DNA of 8,440 bases, from contig CANKMK010000019.1 in the NCBI GenBank assembly GCA_947483025.1, forward strand, positions 1 to 8,440, in the 5' to 3' direction. Positions 1 through 6,004 of the stretch are shown in pieces. Both the position numbers and the translations under genes were made by a program. Numbering within the stretch: position 1 is the stretch's first letter; every line of letters starts with the position of its first letter. The notes beneath the pieces were generated by a model. That model was not told where the DNA came from. It worked only from the letters and a program-made list of their open reading frames with translations, and ran no database searches. This stretch comes from Chloroflexota bacterium (GTDB lineage: Bacteria > Chloroflexota > Limnocylindria > Limnocylindrales > Limnocylindraceae).

Positions 1-310
1 CCTCCATCAGCTCAGCAACGCGATAGAGAATCTGCCCGCGCACCATTGCGGTACGCGCGGCCCACGGCTCTGCGGCAATGCGCGCGACACGAACCGCTTC
101 GCGCAAATCCTTGCGCGAACCGCCAGCGATGTTGGCGACACCACCCTTCGCGAGCTGTACCTCTCGGCTGCGACCCGATTCACTGCGCGGGAAGGCGCCA
201 CCGATGTAGAGCTTGGCGGTGCGTCGCACCTCAAGGCGCTCGGAACCCTCTGATGACTCAATCGTCAGTGGCAAGTTGAGCTTCTCGGCGCGCTTCGACT
301 TCTTCCCCAT
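1..310 (-). CDS. Aldehyde dehydrogenase family protein, second of a pair (N-terminal part only)
   Basis: The first 103 residues of a minus-strand gene that runs off the left edge. The protein opens with a lysine/arginine-rich stretch (MGKKSKRAEK), then has KLYIGGAFPRSESGR around residues 38-52, the usual first beta-hairpin of the ALDH fold. Next comes a helix-rich segment with SRKDLREAVRVAR and MVRGQILYRVAELME, the typical N-terminal coenzyme-binding half. From family knowledge, this sequence type is the partner of the ALDH encoded immediately upstream; such pairs are common in Actinobacteria, often beside deoC (deoxyribose-phosphate aldolase, which releases acetaldehyde). Catalytic residues lie outside the window, so activity cannot be judged. 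The ATG at 310 lies 2 nt after the upstream stop codon and is served by a GAGGAG Shine-Dalgarno inside the last codons of that gene, so the two are surely co-transcribed. Substrate unknown. Confidence 0.88.
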   Translation of the reverse strand, partial: MGKKSKRAEKLNLPLTIESSEGSERLEVRRTAKLYIGGAFPRSESGRSREVQLAKGGVANIAGGSRKDLREAVRVARIAAEPWAARTAMVRGQILYRVAELME

Positions 311-312
311 GA

Positions 313-1872
313 CTAGGAGCTCCTCAGATAGGCGTGCAGGCCCTGCATGCCACCTTCGCGTCCGTAGCCGGACTCTTTGTAGCCGCCGAATGGCGCAGTT
401 GGGTCGAAGCGATTGAAGGTGTTCGCCCATACGACGCCCGCCTTGAGGGCGCTCGCAACCTGCAGAATGCGCCTCCCCTTCTCCGTCCAGATGCCGGCGG
501 AGAGTCCGTACGCGGTGTTGTTGGCCTTCTCAATCGCCTCGGCAACGGTGCGGAAGGTAATCGTTGCCAGCACTGGCCCGAAAATCTCTTCGCGAGCGAT
601 GCGGTGGCTCTGCGCGACATTGGTGAAGAGTGTTGGGCGGAAGAACCAGCCGCGCGTTGGTAGGTCACAGGCGGGCTGCCAGATTTGGGCACCCTCAGCG
701 ACGCCGCTCGCAACGAGTTCACCGATGCTCTCCATCTGTGCCTTGGAGTTGATCGCACCGATGTCGGTGTTCTTATCCATTGGGTCGCCGATGCGCAGCA
801 TCGACATGCGATCGCGCAGCCGCGCGAGAAACTCTTCGGCGATGGACTCCTGAACAAGGAGGCGACTGCCGGCGCAGCAGACCTCGCCCTGGTTGAAGAA
901 GATGCCGTTGACGACGCCCTCAACGGCCTGGTCGAGCGCTGCGTCTTCAAAGACGATGTTGGCCGCCTTGCCACCGAGCTCCAGCGTGAGGCCCTTCCCC
1001 TGCCCAGCGATCCCCTTGGCGATCGTGACGCCGACGGAGGTGCTGCCGGTGAACGCAACCTTCGCCACGCGAGGGTCGGTGACGATCGACATGCCGGTGC
1101 TGCCGGGGCCGGTGACGATATTGACGACGCCATCAGGGAGTTCGGCCTGACGGCAGACATCGGCGAAAAGGAGTGCAGTGAGCGGCGTTGTTGAGGCGGG
1201 CTTCAGTACGACAGTGTTGCCGGCTGCAAGGGCCGGGGCGATCTTCCACGCCAGCATGAGGAGGGGAAAGTTCCACGGGATCACCTGCCCGACGACACCG
1301 TGCGCCTCGGGGCGGCGGCCAGGAACGGCGTACTCAAGCTTGTCGGCCCAGCCGGCGTAGTACCAGAAGTGCGCGGCGGCGAGTGGTACGTCCACGTCGC
1401 GCGACTCACGGATCGGCTTCCCTGAATCCATGGTTTCGGTGACGGCGAACTCGCGGCTTCGCTCCTGGAGGATGCGGCTGATGCGGTAGAGGTACTTCGC
1501 CCGCTCGCGCGGGTGCAGCTTCGACCAGACCTTGCGGTAGGCGCGATCGGCGGCCTCGATGGCGCGATCGCCGTCGGCGGGGGTCCCCTTCGCGATCTCG
1601 GCGAGTGGCTCCTCGGTAGCCGGGTTGTAGGTGATGGTGACCTCGCCGCCAGATGGGGCGCGCTCCTTCCCGTCAATGAAGAGGCCGTAGCGCTGGCGAA
1701 TCGTGACGATCTCGCGGGACTCGGGGGCTGGGGCGTAGGCCCAAGGACTGCTGCCGGCCAGACCAGAACTTGCTGGGGCCACGGTCGCGGCGGGGGCCGG
1801 AGTTGTCACGCTGGCGGCACGCGCAGTCGTGCGTCGTGGTGCGGCGCCCTTCGGTGACTGATCGCTTGGCAT
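313..1872 (-). CDS. NAD(P)-dependent aldehyde dehydrogenase with long N-terminal extension
   Basis: A complete 519-residue ALDH, a cytoplasmic enzyme oxidising an aldehyde to the acid with NAD(P)+. Every catalytic landmark is present: VIPWNFP with oxyanion Asn201, cofactor-site Lys224 in VVLKPAS, FTGST at 274-278, general-base Glu298 in LELGGKA, nucleophile Cys332 in GEVCCAGSR (aligning with Cys302 of ALDH2), and Glu429/Phe431 in EEIFGPV. The C-terminus FGGYKESGYGREGG is typical. It matches the first member of the ALDH pairs found in Actinobacteria, often beside deoC, so acetaldehyde or another short aldehyde is a reasonable guess, not shown here. Family members start near residue 44 (PWAYAPAPESRE), so about 42 Ala/Pro/Ser/Thr-rich, positively charged residues are extra. 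No ATG or GTG lies inside that extension, and a TAGGAT -10 element 6 nt before the ATG at 1872 supports the long form. First gene of an operon with the ALDH at 310. Confidence 0.95.
   Translation of the reverse strand: MPSDQSPKGAAPRRTTARAASVTTPAPAATVAPASSGLAGSSPWAYAPAPESREIVTIRQRYGLFIDGKERAPSGGEVTITYNPATEEPLAEIAKGTPADGDRAIEAADRAYRKVWSKLHPRERAKYLYRISRILQERSREFAVTETMDSGKPIRESRDVDVPLAAAHFWYYAGWADKLEYAVPGRRPEAHGVVGQVIPWNFPLLMLAWKIAPALAAGNTVVLKPASTTPLTALLFADVCRQAELPDGVVNIVTGPGSTGMSIVTDPRVAKVAFTGSTSVGVTIAKGIAGQGKGLTLELGGKAANIVFEDAALDQAVEGVVNGIFFNQGEVCCAGSRLLVQESIAEEFLARLRDRMSMLRIGDPMDKNTDIGAINSKAQMESIGELVASGVAEGAQIWQPACDLPTRGWFFRPTLFTNVAQSHRIAREEIFGPVLATITFRTVAEAIEKANNTAYGLSAGIWTEKGRRILQVASALKAGVVWANTFNRFDPTAPFGGYKESGYGREGGMQGLHAYLRSS
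320..325 (-). promoter_or_regulatory. Shine-Dalgarno GAGGAG for the ALDH gene starting at 310
   Basis: GAGGAG on the minus strand, 9 nt before the ATG at 308-310 and inside the final codons (Leu-Arg-Ser) of the upstream ALDH. It fixes the start of the downstream gene. It is the only well-placed Shine-Dalgarno I find in the window, in contrast to the leaderless first genes of the other units. Confidence 0.75.
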
Positions 1873-1878
1873 GGGTGC

Positions 1879-1884
1879 ATCCTA
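1879..1884 (-). promoter_or_regulatory. Leaderless-type -10 element TAGGAT
   Basis: Minus-strand TAGGAT followed by GCACCC and then the ATG at 1872. A 6-nt gap puts the expected transcription start on or beside the A of the start codon. No Shine-Dalgarno is visible and no good -35 box is seen 16-18 bp upstream. The call rests on position and on the same arrangement at other genes in the window. Confidence 0.6.
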
Positions 1885-1920
1885 GCGCGCCGACCACTTC
1901 CAGCGGCGCGGCGTATCGCA

Positions 1921-1926
1921 TACCCT
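1921..1926 (+). promoter_or_regulatory. Leaderless-type -10 element TACCCT
   Basis: TACCCT followed by 6 nt (TCGCCC) and then the ATG at 1933. No Shine-Dalgarno precedes that ATG. TTCCAG at 1898-1903 is 17 bp upstream and is at best a weak -35. The element faces away from the minus-strand -10 at 1879-1884; 36 bp lie between the two hexamers, so a regulator bound there could act on both ALDH units. Confidence 0.55.
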
Positions 1927-1932
1927 TCGCCC

Positions 1933-3465
1933 ATGACAACCCGTGCGCCGCAGGCGACTCCCCCGTTCACGCCGACGATGCTGATTGACGGCGCCTCACG
2001 TGGCGCGACGGGCGGGCGCACCTTCACCCTGCGCCACCCCGCGAGTGGTGCGGCGATCGGCGAGATTCCACACGCGTCGGCCGCCGACGTTGACGCCGCC
2101 ATCGCTGCGGCTCGACGGGCCTTTGATACCGGCGGCTGGCGCACGACTCTCCCCGCCGAGCGCGCGCGACTCCTTCTTGCACTCGCCGACGCCGTAGAGC
2201 GCGAGGCTGATCACTTCGCCGACCTTGAGGTGTGGCAGACCGGCACTGCGCGCAAGCTTCGACGAGACGGAGACATTCCGGCCGTTGTCGACCACCTGCG
2301 TTACTTCGCGGGAATCCTGCGCGCCCCCGAAGGGATCGCCGCTGGTGAGTACACCGGCAACCACACCTCCATGATTCGTCGTGAGCCGATCGGCGTCGCC
2401 GCACTCATCGCGCCGTGGAACTATCCGCTCGCGATGGCGGTCTGGCAGGCGGCGCCTGCTCTCGCTGCTGGCAACACCGTCGTCATGAAGCCGGCCAGCG
2501 CTACACCGCTTGCAGCACTCCGGCTGACCGAGCTCGCGCGCGAGGTTGGCTTCCCTGCGGGCGTCGTCAATGTCATCACCGGACCAGGTGCCGAGATCGG
2601 TGCACAGTTCGCCGCTGATCCGCGCATCGACATCATTGCCCTCACAGGCGACAGCGCAACGGGTCGAGAGCTGATGGCGGCAGGTGCGCCAACGCTGAAG
2701 CGACTACACCTAGAGCTTGGCGGAAAGGCGCCGTTCGTCGTCTTTGCTGATGCCGACATTGAGGCGGCTGCGCGCGGCGCAGTGGCGGGAGCATTCGTAA
2801 ATGGTGGCCAAGATTGCACCGCCGCGACGCGTCTCTACGCGCAGGCTGCGATCTTTGACCAGCTCGTTGCCCGCATTGCAGAGCTCACCGCACAGGTGCG
2901 CATCGGTGATCCCTTTGACCCAACGACGGATCTTGGCTCACTCATCTCACGCACGCACCGCGATCGCGTCGCAGGCTACGTTGACCGCGCCGTCGCGGCA
3001 GGAGCACGGATCGTGATCGGCGGCAGCGCACAGCCGAGCGGTGTCCCTGCGGATGGCGCCTACTTTGCGCCGACCCTAATCGTGGGTGCCAAGCAGTCGA
3101 GCGAGATTGTGCAGCAAGAGGTCTTCGGCCCGGTGCTCGTTGCACTCCCCTTCACCGACGAGGCCGAAGCGATCACCCTTGCGAATGACACGCCGTATGG
3201 GCTCGCCTCAAGTTGCTGGACGGGCGATGTGGCACGCGCGCATCGCATGGCGGCGGCGTTGAACTTCGGTGCGGTGCTGATCAATGACCATCTCCCCTTC
3301 CTCAGCGAAATGCCGCATGGCGGCTTCAAGCAGTCAGGATTTGGCAAAGACCTCAGCCGCTACTCCTTTGAGGAGTACACGCAAATCAAGCATGTGGCGA
3401 TTGAGATCACCGGCGAGGCAGAGAAGGCGTGGCACTGGACGATCTTCGGAGATCCGAAGAGGTAG
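1933..3465 (+). CDS. PatD-like aldehyde dehydrogenase (probable 4-aminobutyraldehyde dehydrogenase)
   Basis: A complete 510-residue ALDH. Catalytic set: Asn163 in APWNYP, Lys186 in VVMKPAS, Glu261 in LELGGKAP, nucleophile Cys295 in NGGQDCTAATR, and Glu396/Phe398 in QEVFGPV. GQDCTAA, the AGEY..HTSMIRREP block (138-152), GLASSCWT..VARAHR and SEMPHGGFKQSGFGKD (458-473) closely follow E. coli PatD/YdcW as I remember it. That enzyme oxidises 4-aminobutyraldehyde to GABA in putrescine breakdown. No putrescine transaminase or oxidase is in the window, so the substrate is inferred; a betaine-aldehyde-type or other amino-aldehyde enzyme is the main alternative. About 18 residues after the usual end (KAWHWTIFGDPKR) form a tail I recall from actinobacterial relatives. 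The ATG at 1933 is preferred over the in-frame ATG at 1978 because of the leaderless -10 element upstream. Its end is convergent with the FtsB-like gene, 6 bp away. Confidence 0.93.
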   Translation: MTTRAPQATPPFTPTMLIDGASRGATGGRTFTLRHPASGAAIGEIPHASAADVDAAIAAARRAFDTGGWRTTLPAERARLLLALADAVEREADHFADLEVWQTGTARKLRRDGDIPAVVDHLRYFAGILRAPEGIAAGEYTGNHTSMIRREPIGVAALIAPWNYPLAMAVWQAAPALAAGNTVVMKPASATPLAALRLTELAREVGFPAGVVNVITGPGAEIGAQFAADPRIDIIALTGDSATGRELMAAGAPTLKRLHLELGGKAPFVVFADADIEAAARGAVAGAFVNGGQDCTAATRLYAQAAIFDQLVARIAELTAQVRIGDPFDPTTDLGSLISRTHRDRVAGYVDRAVAAGARIVIGGSAQPSGVPADGAYFAPTLIVGAKQSSEIVQQEVFGPVLVALPFTDEAEAITLANDTPYGLASSCWTGDVARAHRMAAALNFGAVLINDHLPFLSEMPHGGFKQSGFGKDLSRYSFEEYTQIKHVAIEITGEAEKAWHWTIFGDPKR

Positions 3466-3471
3466 TTCCCC

Positions 3472-3876
3472 TCAGCTCCCGAGGAGCAGGTCAAGCCACG
3501 CGTCGAGCGGCGAGCGAGTAGGCGCATCAGGGCTGAATCGTCGTGCCCCAGAGCCCGGAGCATCCTCTGTGAGCGGTGCCGCATCAGCCGCCAAGACGAA
3601 CGGGCGCTCCACAGTGGAGCCGAGGCTGTAGCCACGGGCAACCAACTCAAGGAAGGCGGCATCCTCAAGGAGCACACGCTCTGCGGTGAGGGCATCAGCC
3701 CGCGCCTGGAGCGCTGCCGTCTCATCACGCAACTGCGCCAAGCGCGTGTTTACCTGAATCACACCGATCAGATTTCGCCCAAACTCCACCACGAAGAGCG
3801 CCACAATCAGCGCCTGCCCAAGGAAGATCAGGGCGCCGCGCGTGGTGCTGGTGCGTCGGCGAATCATGACCCTCAT
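3472..3876 (-). CDS. FtsB/DivIC-like septum formation initiator family protein
   Basis: A 134-residue bitopic membrane protein. A short basic cytoplasmic start (RVMIRRRTSTTRG) leads to one transmembrane helix at about 15-32 (LIFLGQALIVALFVVEF). A coiled coil follows at about 40-70 (QVNTRLAQLRDETAALQARA...), then the block AFLELVARGYSLGSTVERPF (74-93), which resembles the ARYELGMVKPGE segment of FtsB/DivIC proteins. In that family the protein bridges FtsL and FtsQ/DivIB and activates septal peptidoglycan synthesis. The last 40 residues are a Pro/Ala-rich linker ending in PLDAWLDLLLGS, possibly an amphipathic or docking tail. In many Actinobacteria such a gene sits beside eno; here its neighbours are unrelated. 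The ATG at 3876 is chosen because TTGACG-17 bp-GAAACT ends 6 nt before it. The ATG at 3867, with GGAGG 10 nt upstream, is a possible alternative. Divergent from the acidic protein gene. Confidence 0.82.
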   Translation of the reverse strand: MRVMIRRRTSTTRGALIFLGQALIVALFVVEFGRNLIGVIQVNTRLAQLRDETAALQARADALTAERVLLEDAAFLELVARGYSLGSTVERPFVLAADAAPLTEDAPGSGARRFSPDAPTRSPLDAWLDLLLGS

Positions 3877-3882
3877 GCCTCC

Positions 3883-3911
3883 AGTTTCTGCGCCCCATCC
3901 AATGGCGTCAA
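3883..3911 (-). promoter_or_regulatory. Promoter of the FtsB-like gene (TTGACG -35, GAAACT -10)
   Basis: Minus strand: TTGACG at 3911-3906, a 17-bp spacer, then GAAACT at 3888-3883, ending 6 nt before the ATG at 3876. The -35 is close to the TTGACA consensus while the -10 keeps only the key A and final T of TANNNT. The spacing again predicts a transcript starting at the start codon. A GGAGG lies in the 6-nt gap and would suit the later ATG at 3867 if the transcript starts further upstream. Confidence 0.5.
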
Positions 3912-3930
3912 GCGGGGGCGCAGTGCGGGG

Positions 3931-3939
3931 TGATAGCCT
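3931..3939 (+). promoter_or_regulatory. Extended -10 element TGATAGCCT, leaderless-type
   Basis: TGA directly before TAGCCT (3934-3939) matches the extended -10 pattern TGN-TANNNT. Seven bases separate it from the GTG at 3947, and there is no Shine-Dalgarno. No -35 is evident, as expected for an extended -10 promoter. It decides the GTG start of the acidic protein. Confidence 0.5.
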
Positions 3940-3946
3940 GCGCGGC

Positions 3947-4363
3947 GTGTACTTCTATGAACTTCACGAGGCAGACGACGAACTCGCCATCGGCTTGACC
4001 CTCGCTCACGACGAGGCCTTTGCGCCGAGCGAGTTCTTGGCAATGGTGGAGACGGCCCGAAGCCGCGTGATGGAAACCTTCACTGAGGAGACCCTCATTG
4101 AGGCGATTGCCGCGGAGCTTGAACGTGAGCACGACTTCGCCGCTGCCGTTGATTCACGCCTGGTGGCCGCGGTCGGCGTCTCCTCGGAAGAGGGTGAGAC
4201 ACGCCTCCTGGCCCATGAGGGACCGGGCGCTCACGCTGCTGACGAGGGCGAAGAGGAGGATCCAGACCTTGCGATCGCTGAGGCGCTGCTCTCAGGGCGT
4301 GAGCCGATGGGGGTGCGAACCGCTGTGGTGGATCTGGAGAAGAACGAGTCGCTCGACTCCTAG
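3947..4363 (+). CDS. Small acidic conserved-looking hypothetical protein
   Basis: A 138-residue soluble protein with GTG start. It begins YFYELHEADDELAIGLTLAHDEAFAPSEFLAMV and continues with a helical stretch ending TEETLIEAIAAELEREHDF. I have a faint memory of similar short proteins with this opening in Actinobacteria and Chloroflexota, with no assigned function, so I give none. The N-terminal 70 residues look like a compact alpha/beta domain. Residues about 77-125 are very acidic and probably disordered (EEGE..., DEGEEEDPD), followed by a final segment MGVRTAVVDLEKNESLDS. There is no signal peptide or membrane helix. The frame is open back to 3842, but those codons overlap the FtsB-like gene and its promoter, and the extended -10 at 3931-3939 points to 3947. 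Convergent with the CapA-like gene, 16 bp away. Confidence 0.75.
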   Translation: MYFYELHEADDELAIGLTLAHDEAFAPSEFLAMVETARSRVMETFTEETLIEAIAAELEREHDFAAAVDSRLVAAVGVSSEEGETRLLAHEGPGAHAADEGEEEDPDLAIAEALLSGREPMGVRTAVVDLEKNESLDS

Positions 4364-4389
4364 CGCCGCTCGCCTGTCGCTACCAGCGA
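4346..4389. repeat. Two short inverted repeats at a convergent gene junction
   Basis: GAGTCG-CT-CGACTC at 4346-4359 lies in the last codons of the acidic protein gene. TCGCT-ACC-AGCGA at 4377-4389 covers the stop codon of the CapA-like gene. Both could form small RNA hairpins on either strand, but neither is followed by a T-run, so a Rho-independent terminator is not demonstrated. They lie in coding sequence and may be chance. Confidence 0.3.
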
Positions 4390-5987
4390 GGCAGTCCCTT
4401 TGACCCCTTCCAGACGCGATTCATGATCGGTACGCCATCTGTGGCGGCGTCAACGAAGTTTGGTTGTGACTGCCTCAAGATCACTGTCGGCAACATGCGT
4501 GTGCTCACCAACCGCGAACCGATGAAGGTTGATTCAATGACGAGACCCTGCGAAGTTTCAACTGACCAGTTCTGGTCGAAGATAAAATTCCCCATGCTGT
4601 AGAAGACTGGCTTTCCGTTGATCACCTCCATGGCACTCGCCCAGTGCGAGTGGGATCCGAGGATCATGTCGGCACCAGCCTCGATCGCCCGCTTCGCGAA
4701 CCTCCGTTGTGAAGCGGTCGGCTGTGCCTGGAACTCCAAGCCCCAGTGCGGGAAAACGATAACAACGTCGGCACCTGCGGCGCGAGCAGCTGCAATGGAG
4801 GCGCGCATCTCAAGGACACCGATCGGCGCACTCCCCGCTCGGTCCACCCGGGCGTGCGTGCTGGGGTTCACCTGGTCGACCGCAACGATGCCGACAGTAA
4901 CGCCACCAACATTGGTGAGCCACGGGCGCTGTGCCTCAGCGAGGTTGGCCCCAGCGCCACCGCTGCCCATGCCGGCTGCCGTAACTGCGGCGACCGTTTC
5001 GGGGATTTTTGACACACCGCCGTCGCCGATATGGTTGTTAGCCAGCGAAAGGAAATCGATTCCCGCCTCTTTCAGTACACGAAGGAGCGCCGGGTTCCCT
5101 GTGAATGTCGTTCCTGAGTTGTGTTGACGCCACCTCTTTGGCGTTGGCGACTCCAGGTTCGCGATCGAGAGATCTGCGCTTTGGAAGAGTGAGCGCATCA
5201 GGCCGTTGGCGCCCCCGCCGCTCACGTAGCGCGCAGCAACACGCGGCACGCCAAATTGGCTACAGCAGGTTGTTCCAGTGATATCGGCAAAGCCGCCATC
5301 AAAGAGCGAATCTGCACCGCGTGATGAACGCTTGGCGTCGGCAGAGACGCCACGATCAAGCAGGATGTCGCCACCGGCTGCAAGGGTCCACGCCGCAGCC
5401 GGATCGTAGGCGAGCGGCCCGGCGAGCCACTCAACTGGAATTGTTGCGTCGACGGGGAGCTCAGCGCGCAGCGGCCAATCGGCGAGCGATGCGACGCGAT
5501 AGACGCCCACGATCGCAGCACCCTCCCATGTGAGGGTGCGCAGCGCGGGCTCAAGGGCAGCGAGCCGCACAAACCCTGCCGCCTTCTCATCAGCGGCGAG
5601 TGCCGCCTTGAGGGCGGTGCGGTCCGCGACGAGCGTTAGGCGAGAGGTGATTGCGGTAGCTGAGAGGCCGAGTGCGGCGAGGATCGCGGTGGACTCTGGC
5701 GCGATAAGGATGAGCTTCGTGATCGGCAGCTTTCCTCCCACCTCGGCAAGGCGCGCAATGCCAACGCTCGTGAGCGCCGTGAGGGTGCTGCGGTATCCGG
5801 CAACGGGGATTAGCGGGCTTCGTGTGTCGCTGGTCGGCGAGAGATTTGGACTACCCGTAGGATCCCCGCTCGCCCCCGACGGAGCGGCAGAGGTGCCACA
5901 TGCTGCGGCAAGCAGGAGTGCGAGCACGAGCGTGAGGATGCTACGGCGTCGCGGCAACGGGGCGTTAGTGACAGCGGGCAGATCCAC
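4380..5987 (-). CDS. CapA/PgsA-family metallophosphoesterase-fold lipoprotein
   Basis: A 535-residue exported lipoprotein. A basic start and hydrophobic segment at 13-29 end in a lipobox LAAAC with lipidated Cys30, followed by a Gly/Ser/Pro-rich linker to about 58. Residues about 60-190 form an extra domain I cannot name (see findings). From 200 the CapA domain is complete: GGDILLDRG (205-213), NLESP (277-281), LANNHIGDGG (315-324), VFPHWGLEF (411-419), GSHSHW (444-449) and YSMGNFIFDQ (463-472). These Asp, Asn, Glu and His positions are the metal-site residues of the calcineurin-like fold. Relatives include CapA/PgsA of poly-gamma-glutamate capsule synthesis, but no capB or capC is nearby, so a capsule role is unproven; an extracytoplasmic role in cell-surface polymer handling is a guess. 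A Cys-Cys pair at 241-242 is unusual. The start is GTG at 5987, chosen because TAGGAT ends 6 nt upstream. Divergent from mtnN. Confidence 0.9.
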   Translation of the reverse strand: MDLPAVTNAPLPRRRSILTLVLALLLAAACGTSAAPSGASGDPTGSPNLSPTSDTRSPLIPVAGYRSTLTALTSVGIARLAEVGGKLPITKLILIAPESTAILAALGLSATAITSRLTLVADRTALKAALAADEKAAGFVRLAALEPALRTLTWEGAAIVGVYRVASLADWPLRAELPVDATIPVEWLAGPLAYDPAAAWTLAAGGDILLDRGVSADAKRSSRGADSLFDGGFADITGTTCCSQFGVPRVAARYVSGGGANGLMRSLFQSADLSIANLESPTPKRWRQHNSGTTFTGNPALLRVLKEAGIDFLSLANNHIGDGGVSKIPETVAAVTAAGMGSGGAGANLAEAQRPWLTNVGGVTVGIVAVDQVNPSTHARVDRAGSAPIGVLEMRASIAAARAAGADVVIVFPHWGLEFQAQPTASQRRFAKRAIEAGADMILGSHSHWASAMEVINGKPVFYSMGNFIFDQNWSVETSQGLVIESTFIGSRLVSTRMLPTVILRQSQPNFVDAATDGVPIMNRVWKGSKGLPRW

Positions 5988-5992
5988 ACCGC

Positions 5993-5999
5993 TATCCTA
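5993..5999. promoter_or_regulatory. Symmetric bidirectional leaderless promoter core (TATCCTA)
   Basis: On the plus strand TATCCT (5993-5998) ends 6 nt before the ATG of mtnN at 6005. On the minus strand TAGGAT (5999-5994) ends 6 nt before the GTG of the CapA-like gene at 5987. Both -10 hexamers use the same seven base pairs, centred on 5996, exactly midway between the two start codons. GTGACA at 5968-5973 is a possible plus-strand -35, though with a long 19-bp spacer. Neither gene has a Shine-Dalgarno. Only 17 bp separate the genes, so any other promoter parts lie inside the opposing coding sequences. Confidence 0.6.
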
Positions 6000-6004
6000 C
6001 CTGC

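Noticed and set aside
324..1194. Long open frames inside the 313-1872 ALDH gene on both strands (for example 685-1194 plus and 324-1160 minus)
   Set aside because: They overlap a gene with a complete set of ALDH catalytic motifs, show Arg/Ser/Ala-rich composition typical of shadow frames in GC-rich DNA, and carry no recognisable domain.
1738..1872. N-terminal extension of the ALDH as a microcompartment or encapsulin targeting peptide
   Set aside because: It does not form a clear amphipathic helix and no shell-protein genes are in the window; low complexity alone does not support the claim.
3475..3487. GCTCC-CGA-GGAGC hairpin as a terminator between the PatD-like ALDH and FtsB-like genes
   Set aside because: The stem is only 5 bp, no T-run follows on either strand, and it lies within the last codons of the FtsB-like gene.
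3842..3946. Longer start for the acidic protein (in-frame codons from 3842)
   Set aside because: It would overlap the FtsB-like gene start and cover its promoter. The protein opening at 3947 looks canonical and is preceded by an extended -10 element.
1217..5392. Shared CCGGCTGCAAGGG near 1218 and near 5379 as a dispersed repeat
   Set aside because: It is only about 13 bases, lies in coding sequence of two minus-strand genes, and has no flanking similarity; chance in GC-rich DNA.
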